DNA from: Aquatica leii
Lineage: Eukaryota > Arthropoda > Insecta > Coleoptera > Lampyridae
Assembly (NCBI GenBank): GCA_035610365.1
Contig: CM069435.1
Span: forward strand, 86,895,389-86,959,388
Direction: 5' to 3'
Length of the DNA stretch: 64,000 nucleotides
Positions 32,781-44,086 of the stretch are shown here, one piece after another. The position numbers were made by a program, and so were the translations under genes. The notes under the pieces are model-generated. The model had not been told where the DNA came from. It did not search any database and saw only the letters and a program-made list of their open reading frames with translations. Within the stretch, counting starts at the first letter, position 1. Each line of letters begins with the position of its first letter.

Positions 32781-34924
32781 AAAGAGTGACTAAAGTCCTA
32801 AAAGAACTAGGATTTTTAGTGTTTTTAAAGTAAATTTGCAATGTTGCAATGATGTTTCATAAATATAAAAACACTGGAACATTTCAAAACAAGCGTTTTA
32901 CGTACAATTACTTGTTTTTTAAACCTTATCTTTGTTGGTAAAAAATATTTAAAGTAACGACTAGACAAAGCTGTCAATGTTTTTTTTTCTAATTTTTTTA
33001 TTTTATTTACCGAAGTAAGCTACAGAAGAATATCGTTTGTCAATCATTTTGTAAACTGTCATAAACGCTAGTCAACACTATCTATGGTCAACACTAACAC
33101 AGCATGATGGTGTTTCCACTCACTAATATCTTTCTAAATGTGAAAATTAAAAAAGTTAAGTTTTTCACGACGGTACATAGAAGATAAATCGCATTTAACA
33201 CAGAACAGCTAAGTACAGTTTTCTATTTTGAAGAGTTCGTTTGGGAAAACTCGGAATCAGCGCAAAACCTCGGATTGCCGTTTCTTTTAGTAATTGTCTC
33301 GATTGGTGGGTCGGTTTTCGATGCATCCTTACTGTTTATGCTGGTAATCCAACAAAGCAAAATTTCAAGTTATTTAAATAATGTTTGTCGTCACCTAGTT
33401 TTCAAGTGGCAAACATTCAAAAAATAGACTTGACGTAAGTATTTCAATAAAAGTAAAAGCGTTGGTAAAAGATAAGTAAAATTAAGTTGACACGCAGCAA
33501 TGCTTTTAAATTTAAAACAAATGTTTGTAATGAACACACCCGTTATCATGACTTTTATTACTAGATATAGTTGGCCTTGAAAATTCGCAGAAAAAATATC
33601 AAAAGCAAATTTATTTTATTAAGGGGGTACTATAGGAAAAAAGTAAATGTCGTCGACTGAAACAACAAAAGTTCGAAAAAAGACTCATTTTTCGCATAAT
33701 TATTTGAGCTTTAAATGCTACAATAAATTGAATAAGAACAAATGTGGTGTTTGCGAAATGTGCATTATGTAGAAAAATGTCTAATTTATTTTATTAAATA
33801 AACAGTTGTATCAAACCTACATAGATACATAGGTTAAGATGAGGCCAAAATATTAGCATGTAAATCCTTATGGACACCTTTAGAAAAAATGCACTGTATA
33901 TAAGTTTTAATCAAAGTTAAACATTAATATCATTTGAACATTAAACTTAAATCATGCGTTGACTAAAAATAATACACAAATTTAGAAATACAAGTACAGT
34001 AATTACAATAATAACGATAACAATATTTGATTCAAAGGTTAACTATAGACTAAGGTATTAATAAACTAATTTTAAGAAAGGTATCTAAGCAAGATAAGCA
34101 CGTCTGGCTTTCAATGTAATGCAATTTAAAATAATTTAGTAAAGCAAATAGTGTTTACAATCCGATAAAATTCAAAACGTTTGCTTACAAGTTTTCTTAC
34201 AGCAACTGTTTATATAAATATGTAAATAGGTATTCATCGTATTCATAATACGTAAATAACTCAAAAATCGGTTTTTCACAAATGTGGCTTTCTAAAAACG
34301 AATTCTTTCGTGGGAAAACCTTTTTAAGGGATGGTTATTGTACTATTTGCGTTTCAATGTAGATTGCTGGTGTCTGTTGGTTGATTTACAGGACTGCTTT
34401 TGCTTTCAATAAATATAAAATTCGGGTTTAAAAGTTCGGAATTTGTCTTTGAAGTGATGGTTACAAGTAGCAAATATTGCAGTAAATTTAGATTATTTAG
34501 CAGTTTCAGTATTCGGTAGCATTGTAAATTTTATTAGTAGGTAAAAAACAACGGTAAATTTAAAAGCTGGACCTTTCGTGTAAACTGTAATTGTACCATG
34601 TATATCGAAAATACCAATAGGTAATTGTCGTTTTTTTTTCAGAAACTTTTTCTTTTGTATTGTATACCTATATATAAATACAACCACACCAAATTTATTC
34701 AGTCTAGCAGTCAATTTAGTCGAAGTAAATTTTAAGTCTACTAAGTTAGTCCATCTCTAAGACAAACGAGCAAAAACGTAATATAACAAAATTTGTTATT
34801 CGTGTTTTATTGTTTGCGTGATAAAGACAATTATAATACTTTAAAATTAACGTGTGTAAGTGTATTAAGTAAAAATAATTACAGTAAGTTACATAATAGT
34901 TTAATAAATAGAAACTAAGTGTTG
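32769..34924 (+). repeat. Repeat R, copy 3, starting with a GT92 C-terminal tail
   Basis: The GT92 tail reads LVERVTKVLKELGFLVFLK with its stop at 32831-32833. It keeps the exact amino acids of gene 1 here, unlike copy 2, which has two changes. The following ~2.1 kb matches copies 1 and 2 and is nearest to copy 2. Confidence 0.8.
34669..34703 (+). promoter_or_regulatory. TATA box and initiator, third copy
   Basis: TATATATAAATA at 34669-34680 and TCAGT at 34699-34703. Same arrangement as at 8184 and 19238. Here the downstream Gypsy body is nearly absent. Confidence 0.5.
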
Positions 34925-35196
34925 CACTTGTTGTGCTAAACGGGAAAGTACTCGAAATAAAATGCCTAAAATCAGAAAACGAATTTCAAAAACTCATACA
35001 AGTAAAAAAATCGAGAACGTTAGTGAAACTACTCCTCAGAAAATAATCGAAGTTGGCGGGCTGTTCATTTTGGACCCAATGGTAATAGAGTTATTCAGAA
35101 AATAGAGTGTCGCAATCATTTTTTACGTAATTTATGTCAGAAATTAAGAGATTTGACGTACAAACAAATTAGTAGCAAGAAAGTGAATATCCCAAT
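34925..35196 (+). pseudogene. Gypsy gag stub, copy C
   Basis: Short pieces of gag: the basic N-terminus (KIRKRISKTHTS at ~34967), a deletion, then the stretch ending KVNIP at about 35196 where copies A and B continue KVDIPTCKQ. The sequence then changes to an unrelated gene relic. This is the right end of the Gypsy array. Confidence 0.7.
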
Positions 35197-36170
35197 AGTG
35201 CAAAGAAATGCATTAAATAATGCGGTCAAACGTATTCGATGTGGTATAATAGGAGCACTAAATTTTGTGTTATGTGACAATGAAATGTCTCATTCACAAA
35301 AAATTCAAAAATTTAGATTCGACATATTAAATGACCCTAATCACGGATTTGGTAACCACAATGGGCATTATTATCTTTTATTATTATTTATATCTTTGAT
35401 GTTTTAATAAAGTTTTATTTACTTTAACGTTGATTACAAAAGCAGTTATTTCTTCTCTATAATTATTTATATTATGTTGACAACCTTTTTTTTTCACTTA
35501 GTTTCAGCAGAATGTTATTACTTCGCATCAAGCAACATTGTTTAATACATTCAGTTATTTATTCTCTATAGTTATTATTTTATATTATGTTGACAACCTT
35601 TTTTTTCACTTCAGCTACCCTGATTTATATATCTTAACATTATAAAGAAATTATGGTGGTAGTAGATCGTGTAGCAAGAAATGCTGAAAGTTTTATCTTA
35701 AATATGGATAATAACGCAGCGGAGTGTTATAATTCAATTTTAGCAAAGTTTGTAGGAGGGAAAGGAATCAATTTTAGTGGAAGAAGAAACTATCAAACAC
35801 GGTGTTAGGCGGCGGCTATTAGTTTTGATGCACAACGAGGAGAGTTAGTGAACCTTATACATAAAAAAAGCTGTTCAGTGAAGTCCTCTGGGCAACATAC
35901 AAAAAAATGTATATCAACGCTTCAAAGTAAGAAAGCGTGAATAAAAAACCGAAAACGTTTGTTTCCCGAAGCATTTAGGAAAAAAAATTGAATTTACTCA
36001 AGCCGATGCAGACTATGGAAGAATAGAAGAAAAGTGTTTAACTCCAACAGAATATATAAAAAAAAAACGAATATCTAGAATCCTTAAAAAATAGTTCTTC
36101 TGAAATAGAAAACATCCAAATAAACCCTATTGGACAAAGTAACAATTTGGTATACAACATAATCTAAATT
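35197..36170 (+). pseudogene. Decayed insect repeat-family protein (possible YqaJ-type nuclease family)
   Basis: Coding-like pieces in order: FDILNDPNHGFGNHNGHY near 35320, VARNAESFILNMDNNAAECY and NSILAKFVGGKGINFSGRRN at 35660-35800, a stop, AAAISFDAQRGELVNL, KNRKRLFPEAF near 35945, and ENIQINPIGQSNNL near 36110. The order and spacing recall a large arthropod family of unnamed proteins that end in a YqaJ/exonuclease-like domain; that identification is from memory of the pattern and is not certain. Internal stops and frame changes mark it as dead. An AT-rich ~250 bp piece (35400-35640) may be an intron or insertion. Confidence 0.4.
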
Positions 36171-36328
36171 ATCATTGTTGTATCTAATTACGGTTTTACT
36201 TTAGAAACTGTAACCATATTTTTGATGCTGCTCGTAGACTTACAATTTTAAATATCTATTAACAGCACCGGATTGAAACATACCATTTAAGCGATTCAAA
36301 TAAAACGCTATTAATGTTTTCAGGTTAC

Positions 36329-37475
36329 TTAACCCAGCAAACACAGATGGACTTAAATTAGTGTTGAATTGCCATTAAATTACGGTAATTTAAGTAGTAA
36401 TTTAAACAGTAAAAAGGGCGCCATTAAGCAACCACTTAAACTACCAAAAATTCACTGACTTTTAAATTACTAATAAGCTACCATTAAAATACTGTTGTTA
36501 TATTACCATTGAATTACTGTTAAATACTGTTTTGAACTACTAGCAAAACTATTAAATTATAATTAAAACCACTAACACATTTAAAAAAATAGTTTTTTTA
36601 ATTATTTGTTTCTGTAATTTTTTATTTATTTCGTTTACAGAATTTGACGCACATAATTGATAAATTGTGGGATTTTTTTTAAATTAGAATTTAATTTAAG
36701 TACTTACCTGAGGTTTGATCCCACGAACATCAGGAAAATTCCTTGCAACCTAAACGTGTTAACCACTACTCTACCTGACCTAATACAATAAATGCTAACT
36801 ACATGTTATATATGTTAAATACAAAATCGAGTAACTTATTCGTAATTTAATACTTTCAACGTGAACCATTAAATATTTTACATGACAATCAGACTGATGA
36901 TGAATTAGTCCTATATATACATTTGCATCGCTACGTATTAATTATACTCTTGTTGTTTTTGTTATTCTGTAATCAGGATAATTCATGTCTTAGTTGCTTG
37001 AAGTGGTTTATATAATCCGAATATTTTTGGATACGGCAGGTACATAATTTCATGCAATATTGATATTCTTGTATCATAATTTATAATATTTACTTTTGTT
37101 TTATATTCATATTGCGTTACTGGATCCCGCAGATTGACCAATGCTATTTGACTTTCCAATATTAATATTTTCGTAAACTGTACGAAATCTTTTTAGTTGT
37201 CGATAATAATAGCCACTTTCCTTCTTTCTATGCATTCTTCAAGCAATTGTTTGATAGCAGACCTAACTGTTTGGCAAATATAACGACTATTTTTAAATAA
37301 TTTAGCTTAACATTTATATAACAACTCTATTACTACTGACTATTAATTTACCTTGTATTTTAACGGACATTCAATTACCATTAAACTCCCCAACCTAATT
37401 CTGGAATTACGACTAAGTTACTGAGTAAACTATTCAAGCTACCATTACTCCTAAATTACTTTTGAATTGCTGGGT
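36329..37475. mobile_element. Non-coding DNA transposon with ACCCAGCAA inverted ends
   Basis: Left end ACCCAGCAAACACAG (36331) and right end TTGCTGGGT (ending ~37474) are inverted. The subterminal ~150 bp on each side is rich in short words such as TTACCATTAAA and TTAAATTAC/GTAATTTAA. About 1.1 kb, no transposase frame. A target duplication is not clear. Superfamily unknown. Confidence 0.55.
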
Positions 37476-37489
37476 AGTGTATATAGCTT

Positions 37490-37560
37490 TTACGGAAACG
37501 AGCATCCACTATTTGGAAATATACAGATGCTTTATTAGAAATACATGAGATTTTTAATAA
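37490..37560 (+). pseudogene. GT92 C-terminal tail relic
   Basis: ACGAGCATCCACTATTTGG followed by AAATATACAGATGCTTTATT matches the codons for STSILDTTIWKYKNALIE of GT92 gene 2, with one or more lost bases. Only about 70 bp remain. Confidence 0.55.
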
Positions 37561-38285
37561 TTTTTTAAAAAATAATACTGTGCATACCTAAACGCATCTT
37601 CGGCACACATTTAACAGCACTTTTCCGAAATCGCTACTATAATTGGTTGCAATAATAATGCAAAACACTTTTCTGTTGAAGCATATCAGCAAAAAAATAC
37701 CGCAAGTGCTCAGCAAAAACAAAAGTTTTAAGTAGAGCAAGAAATACTGACTTGACCCTGATGCTTAACTGGGTTTCTCTTTCTAGCACCAATAAACTCT
37801 TAAGAAAGCGCCTGAAGTGTGAAAACGCTTCCTAAAAAATAAGAAAGCAGACACTAAAAATATACCGGATCCGTGCTTTTTTTGCGGCCGCTATATTTTA
37901 AGTATAGCGCAATAGTAGTGTGTACTTTGAATTTGGAACATTTTTGGTTCCCTCAGCCCTGGATTTTTTCTCTATGGTCCTGTCTGTTCTGTCTTAAGTT
38001 TTTTCTACGACCACTATACATTTCGACATTGTTAAAAATCTGAGAAATGTTTAGACTAAACGTAATAAAAAAAACTGTAACTTATTACACAAACATATTT
38101 ATTGTTGCTCAACACACACTTTAATCTATTTACGTTTTAATCTGATTAGGACTTTAAATAAATGTAAAATATAATAAAAGAAGTATATTTATTTTAAGTA
38201 ATTGTAGTTTTTCTACTTTTGTGTCGTAAGTATCGTGTCATACCTAAAGCATTAGTTTTTTTTGCATCTAGTGTGCGTTGGCGGT
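37555..38285 (+). repeat. GT92 flank duplication, copy 1
   Basis: Shares blocks with 40080-40893: CGGCACACATTTAACAGCAC, TTCCGAAATCGCTACTATAA, GTGTGAAAACGC, and CTGAGAAATGTTTAGACTAA. Both copies lead into a GT92 start codon (38286 and 40894), so this is the upstream region of a GT92 gene duplicated with it. No coding. Confidence 0.65.
38119..38150 (+). promoter_or_regulatory. Conserved GT92 upstream block, pseudogene copy
   Basis: CTTTAATCTATTTACGTTTT followed by AATCTGATTAGG, 167 bp before the pseudogene ATG. Equivalent to 4655-4686 and 49951-49982. Confidence 0.4.
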
Positions 38286-39242
38286 ATGAGAATCAACTAC
38301 AAAAAAATGCATTTGTATCATCGTTTTATTCTCAGTGTGCAGTTTGGTATACTTCACAACGTATCCAAAGTATTCAAAACTTATTCAAACGCACGTTTTA
38401 GCATTGTTAGTTGACAAAGAAAACAGCTTATCCGCCACGGATCAAGTCAAAAACACTCATAAATATTTGTCCAATTTGCCTCTGAAATACTGGTTTAATA
38501 ACATTAACTAGAATTTGGAATTAAATGAAACTTGTGCGAAATTTCCATCATTGTTTGATATCGAGTTTCAAAATTTCTACTGGCATAATTTGTATTCAAC
38601 TTACGGACACTATCAAATATTCGGCGCTTACTTAGATAACAGAATCGCCAATCCACTTGGTCCAACAGTGAGAATTTTGGCAATGGTCGAGCAAATAGAA
38701 CCGCTGACGCCCATGTACTACCAAATTTAGTTTAACACCAGGCAACAACCAGTCATCGTGAAAGCTTTAAAGTCAGACTTGTCCTAGCACAAAGGATTCG
38801 GCAATTACAAAACTGGTATATACCAACCGTACCTAATTCCGAGCAAAATTACTTCCGAATAAAGAAACAAAGCTTGATTTTGCAATTTGCGTCAAAGGTA
38901 TGGATTTCTTACTAGAAGACATTTCGTCGATTCTAACAGAATGGATTGAAATGATGACGTTGTCTTTTCACAACATAGAAACCGTCCTTTCTCTTCACAG
39001 CCATTTTCCTGTATCCGTATCTTCACGGTGGTTGTCAAAATTACCCAATTGATACCAAAGACGCTTTCATGTTCCATTACAAAAGAAAACCCATGGACAC
39101 ATACTTGAGTTTTTTAAATACGAGCATTGTAGACATCACCATATAGAAATATAAAAATGCTCTAATAGAAAGAGTAACAAGAGCGCTAAAAGAACAAGGT
39201 TTTTTAGTTTCTTTAGAAACAAGTGCAGACGTGAGGCAATGA
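38286..39242 (+). pseudogene. GT92 glycosyltransferase pseudogene with internal deletion
   Basis: Starts ATGAGAATCAACTACAAAAA like the intact genes (Met-Arg-Ile-Asn-Tyr-Lys). A frame change follows in the anchor region. Middle pieces are clear: ELNETCAKFPSLFDIEFQNF at 38518, YLDNRIANPLGPTVRILAMV at 38632, VKGMDFLLEDIS at 38892. Several tryptophan positions are now TAG (38728, 38786, 39144). A deletion of roughly 430 bp joins EMMTL directly to SFHNIETV at 38960, removing the DxD catalytic segment. It ends with a tail like gene 2 at 39242. Closest to gene 2 by eye. Confidence 0.88.
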
Positions 39243-40079
39243 TTTAAAAAACAACGACGTGTCCACACAAACTTTTGTTTCGATAGCGGTATTTGTTCAG
39301 TCAAATTATTTAACTTATAACACAGTTTGTATATAGTAATTTTTGTTTATAATAAATTATTAAAATAATGTTATAAAACAATTCGTAGACATATACATAT
39401 GCATAATGCTGTCAGATCATTGTCAAGACATATTCCAAAACTAAATTTTAGTAATACGGTAATTCAGTTGTTTCTATCACACAATTAGATTTTACGGTAA
39501 ATCCTAGAGAAGCTCTAAGAGATAAGCTAGATTACCTTATTACTAAATTTTAGTTTGGAAAAAAAGAAAGTATCTGTAGAGCAGTTCGACAGCATTCCGG
39601 AACAGCCATTTGAAGCATAACCGCATCTTTTAGAATTTAAGGTGTTTTAAATTTGGTTAAAAACAAAATATTTTGTATACAGCGTAAAAATGTCTACAAT
39701 CACACTTTTTTTAGATGGTTTTATTTTTTTTAAATTATGGTTGCATTCAATTATACAACTACCAAACGAGGGACTTATCAGTATTTGAATTAGACCCAAA
39801 ACTTGTACTATGTTCTTGTAGTTTTTTTAGAATCAGTCTTAGTTTGTATAAAGCTTTAATTCTTGTAATTACCTAGCTCTTTTTGTAAACATATTTATAA
39901 ATAGTCAATACTAGTTCTTGTTATGTTTCTGATAAAACTGCATTACCCGTTGATTTGTCCTAAACATTGCGGTATTGGTAAACAGTCTTCCTATCGTGTA
40001 ACTTTCAAAGATTAATTGCCTTCCTCTAAGTACAGATAATTTAACAGAAAGAGTGACAAAATCACTAAAATACGTAAAA
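39243..40079. other. No gene recognised
   Basis: AT-rich sequence after the GT92 pseudogene. Near 40040-40070 a short stretch, AGAAAGAGTGACAAAATCAC, resembles the GT92 C-terminal codons ERVTK and may be one more tail relic. Nothing else is recognisable. Confidence 0.4.
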
Positions 40080-40930
40080 TCTTTAATATATTGTTTTTAA
40101 ATAATTCTACGCATGCATAAACGAACCATCGGCACGCATTTAACAGCACGTGGCCACTGCGATCTTATAGTTTTCCGAAATCGCTACTATAATTAGTCGC
40201 ACGTAGAGAAAAAGAGCAACAAATGCGGACTTCACGATTCTTAACCAGGCTTATGGTACCAAAAAACACGCCACCGATTTACTAAGATCGGCGACACGTT
40301 CCTAGAAGAAAGTCCGTGAGGTGTGAAAACGCATACTAAAAAAGAAGTATGTACACTGAAATTGGAAATTTATGGCCTTGTCTGTAGTGAAAAATTAATT
40401 TTTTTTTAAATTTTTATTTTCGATTGTAACAAATCAGAGATTGCAAGAAAACAGCAAAATTAAGGACATTGTATTGATTTCAGTCAACTTTCATAATAGG
40501 CTTGATCAAAGCAAGAAATTTCCACACTTTTTCTATGCTATATTACGACATTGTTAAAAATCTGAGAAATGTTTAGACTAAACGTGATAAAAAAACTAAC
40601 TTATTACACAAAACTATTTATTCTGCCTACATTTAGGTTATGTTATGTTATGTCGATGTTGACAATGTCGTTTTGTAAGTTTAAACCACAACATTGTTAA
40701 ACAAGTAAATTAATTTTAGCTATATTTACTAAACCCTTTTAATAAATATTTGGTGAACTCACCTATTCAAAACATCAAATTATTGTTTTAAAAGTATATT
40801 TATTTTAAAGATTTTTTTACTTTTGTGTCGTGGGTATCGTTTCATATCTAAATCATTAGTCATATTTTTCTGCATCTAGTATGCGTTGACAGTATGAGAA
40901 TCAGCTACAAACAAAACTTTTCCTATAAGG
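40080..40930 (+). pseudogene. GT92 upstream duplication copy 2 with start codon only
   Basis: Repeats the flank at 37555-38285, then GTGTCGTGGGTATCG at 40824, TGCATCTAGTATGCGTTGAC and ATGAGAATCAGCTACAAAC at 40894. Compare GT92 gene 2 at 50053-50140. Similarity ends about 35 bases into the coding region, so only the promoter and first ~10 codons remain. Confidence 0.6.
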
Positions 40931-41169
40931 AATTTCTCTATATTTTTTTATTTTCAAATTGAAGAAAAACATCCAAGTCAAAAGAATATAAAGAATTCAG
41001 AAAACTTAGGTTTATAAATTTATTTGCTTGAAAGAAATAGGAAAAGTACTAAATATTACACAATTTTTATTTACACGTTTGCATCGACTTCCTAGCATGA
41101 TATAATTTTTTTGAAATTTGTCTTCTCGATTTCATTAAGATATAATCAAAATATAGCAAATTGTGCTTA

Positions 41170-41376
41170 TGTTGTCATATAGACTAACCCCTATATTTGT
41201 GCACCTTGTTATTGCTTTCCCCTTTAGTAAACCAGTAAAAACTATTATTTTTAACGTATCTTGTTTTCCCTTTAAGATATAGAATTTTTTTCTAAAAAAA
41301 ATCGTCGCAGGCAAGATTCAAACCTAGACACATAAAGGAAAGAGTGAGGAAAGAAAACAGATTAATAGGACCAGCG
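41170..41376 (-). repeat. Short dispersed repeat with tRNA T-arm-like motif
   Basis: On the minus strand: CTAGGTTTGAATCTTGCC, GCGACGA, then oligo-T. GGTTTGAATC matches the pol III B box (tRNA T arm). Related pieces on the same strand occur at 44887-44990 and around 45360-45420. The body also shares ACTAACCCCTATATTTGTG. This may be a SINE or a repeat holding a decayed tRNA-like head; no A box is convincing. The Transib element is inserted in its upstream side. Confidence 0.4.
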
Positions 41377-43174
41377 CACAGTGGGAGAAATCTCAATTTT
41401 AGAAAATTTTAATTACGAGTTTGCAAAAAAATTGTTTTTGATGACAAATACTTCATTATTCTTCTTATAATTTGTTATAATATAATTGTAATACAAAAAA
41501 CTAAAGTTCAGTTCAGTTTGACCACAAATGTGCCACTTCATAACAGTAAGACGATACGAAATGTGCAGTACACACTTAAAACACTGTATCCACACATCTA
41601 ATGTAGAAAGGTCATGACTACATAGTCTCATCCGGTTGACAATTTATAAGACTTTCTAAATTATTTCTCATTTTTGGTGTTGCTCCACAAATTCCACAAT
41701 TTTGTGATGATTCTAAGATAACAGAAAAAGTTTTGCCATCAATCATTGTCTTTGTCTTCTTTGGCCTGTAAAATAAGCTGCTGTTTATACGTAGAGTGCT
41801 TTGCACTTTTATCGCAGCCCCATTCGTATATAATTGAAAAATCTTAAGATGTGGCGACTATGTGATCAACAACATCTTTTTAAGCTTTTATGGGTCTCTA
41901 AACAGTGTGATCAACGAGACTTTGTAACCTTACTTCAGCTGACATATCAGTGACTGTTATGCAGTTTTCATTAGGGTAGCAATTTTGCTTCGCAATTTTC
42001 AACGTGTCATATGACGTATATATATTGGCATTTTTAAGTTTAGCGCCAGACTGCATCAACATGTAAGAATTTTTTATGTAATGCCCGTCTATGTATAAAG
42101 TCAATGCTTTTTCTGGTGTGTACAGCATTATGCATTTTGCAAGAGAATGGAAGGCTTTCTTAATTTTGGACGCTCTTTTTGGTGTGGTTTCCAGTTTGTT
42201 CAAAATCTTAGCAGCTTTTTTTTTGCTAGATTTATGTAAACTTGCTGCTCCTTATGAGAGACCTTTTCCAACAAGAAAGAAATTTTTGTTTAAATTGATC
42301 ACTTACTTCAGAAAACCTTTTCAAATGACGTCCAGGTTTTCGTGTTGATGTGGTAGGTCTGATACTTTTGGTTCGGGTAAAATGATTGTCGATGCAAAGG
42401 TTGGCAAAATAATATCTTTTGCCAGCCATTATTCATTTTGCACTTTAAATTTTTGTAAACTGCTATTGGCTTTTAACCACTTTTGACTTAATCTATTTAT
42501 AAAAGATCGCAAAATTTGCTTGGTTTTTTGACACAGTCTTTAATTATCACTATTGGATAAATCCATTTTTACAAAAACATAATCAATAACTACACTTGTT
42601 TTTTCTGTCGTTGCATTTACTCTGCGCCAAACTCCGAACAGTTCTCTGTAAGATACCGACATGTTTTCTAAAAAAAATTGTACACAGTTAAAGAGCAAAA
42701 AGGTGCAATTTGTTTTACTTGAACTGGAAAGCCAATGGTCTATACTAAAAGACCATAGGAACAATTGGCCGGCATTTTATGAGTTTTTGTAGTTTAGACG
42801 TAGACGTAGAATTGATTATAATATAAAAATTACACATTTTTTACTATTGGAAATGAAGTACTTGTTTTGTACAATATGAGTAAGTATTTTAACAAATCTA
42901 TATATTGCAAAATTAGTACATACCTTGAGGTACAAGGAACACGTGAGAGATGAATTGTATCTTGCTTTGAATTTTCGTAGTAATTATTTTAATTTGATGA
43001 ACAAAAAAAAAGTTTGACGATGTGTCATTCAAGAGTAGACATGCTAATCACTTTTTTGCTAACGAAACAATGTAACTTTATTATCTTTTTGTTGTTTAAA
43101 AAAAAAACAAACACAATTGGCGATAGGCATAAAATGAATTATTAATTCCTAGAATTGCTCATTCTCCCACTGTG
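41377..43174 (-). mobile_element. Transib transposon (RAG-like), 1798 bp, internally deleted
   Basis: Ends are inverted: CACAGTGGGAGAAATCTCAA at 41377, and the complement of the right end reads CACAGTGGGAGAATGAGCAA. Both start with the heptamer CACAGTG, the same as the heptamer of V(D)J recombination signals, which is the hallmark of Transib elements. The flanking target copies are perfect 5 bp CAGCG (41372-41376 and 43175-43179), matching the 5 bp GC-rich Transib rule. Transposase relics lie inside on the minus strand. Bases 42430-43174, the 5' side, hold no recognised frame. Confidence 0.9.
41413..42429 (-). pseudogene. Transib transposase relic lacking most of the catalytic core
   Basis: Pieces on the minus strand in order: RKPGRHLKRFSEVSDQFKQK (42232-42429), then 41898-42203 with ALTLYIDGHYIKNSYMLMQS, CYPNENCITVTDMSAEV and LQSLVDHTV. 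After a gap come MIDGKTFSVILESSQNCGIC and GATPKM (41618-41806, a Cys-x2-Cys zinc site), and LSTLDVWIQCFKCVLHISYR (41413-41631). In RAG1/Transib proteins the DDE-type active site begins between the second and third pieces; about 90 bp remain there, so that segment is deleted. Frame changes separate all pieces. The family call rests on this order together with the CACAGTG ends. Confidence 0.65.
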
Positions 43175-43244
43175 CAGCGTGGGGGAAAGGTTGTTTCGAG
43201 TAGACAGAAAAAAAATTACTGTTTAAGAAGCTAAAAAAAGTGTG

Positions 43245-44080
43245 GTAATATATGGGGGTTGAAGGAGTCTAAAGAGGTACAGAGGTACAAAAAAAATACT
43301 GGAAGTGGGTATTAGGGCTAGACAGAGAAACACGAAGATATATTATAAGAGAGGAAGTGCAGACGGAAAAAATAAGAGTAGAGACAGAAAAAAGGGCTAT
43401 AAAATACGAGGAAGAACTGAGGGAAAGAACAGAATGCAAAACACTACAAGAATGTTGAAAAGAGATAAAGGGAGGAAGAGTGAAGTACGGGCAGGATGGC
43501 AGAGAGGAATATTATAAAAGAAACGGGTACGGGAAAGAAAAAGTAGAAATTAAGGGAAGCGAAAGTAGGGGTGAGAGAGGAAATATTACGGAGAGACAGG
43601 GACATAGAAAAACAGGAAAGATGAACAACGATAAAAAAAGGCAGATATAATGTGAATTATAAGAATATCAAGAGTGAAGGGGTGCCAGAATACCTAAAGG
43701 TTAAAGGGAATCAAAAGAAGAAAAAAATGATAGCAAGATTCAGGATGTGAGAACAAAGAGTGAGGAAATAAATACTGAAAAACAGAGGAAGAAAAAATGT
43801 GCAGACTATGTGGAGAAGAGACGGAGGACCTTAAGCACATGAGAAATGAATGCAGGGAGTTAAGAGAAGAGGTGAAAAAAGTGGAGGAAATCTTAGAAGA
43901 AAACGGAAAAGGAGCAGAGAAAAGAGGAAACTGTTAAGAGGAGAGAAAAAAAAAATTAAACGTAAATAGAATGAAATGTAATGTAAATATAAAAAAAAAG
44001 GGAAGTAAAGGTGTAAATAGGGACACCATGAATCATTTCGTAATCTAATTAGGAAACAAATAAAGTTAAACAATAATAAT
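43245..44080 (+). pseudogene. Non-LTR retrotransposon (LINE) ORF2 C-terminus and 3' tail
   Basis: Purine-rich coding remnant. Frames give YWKWVLGLDRETRRYIIREE near 43290, YEEELRERTECKTLQEC near 43400, EEYYKRNGYGKEKVE near 43505, and MCRLCGEETEDLKHMRNEC near 43800. The last is the Cys-x2-Cys...His...Cys finger at the end of ORF2 in R1/jockey-type insect LINEs. Multiple frame changes. After a stop near 43935 comes a 3' UTR ending in (AAT)n at 44072-44086. The LINE is truncated at its 5' end, as is common. Confidence 0.7.
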
Positions 44081-44086
44081 AATAAT

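Noticed and set aside
41315-41345. tRNA gene
   Set aside because: Only a T-arm/B-box-like motif is visible. No acceptor stem or anticodon arm can be drawn, and the motif recurs in a dispersed repeat.
42540-42764. 74-codon minus-strand frame inside Transib
   Set aside because: No match to Transib transposase motifs; it lies in the 5' non-coding side of the element and has no other support.
43831-44073. 80-codon hydrophobic minus-strand frame
   Set aside because: It is the complement of the purine-rich LINE end; Phe/Leu richness reflects base composition.
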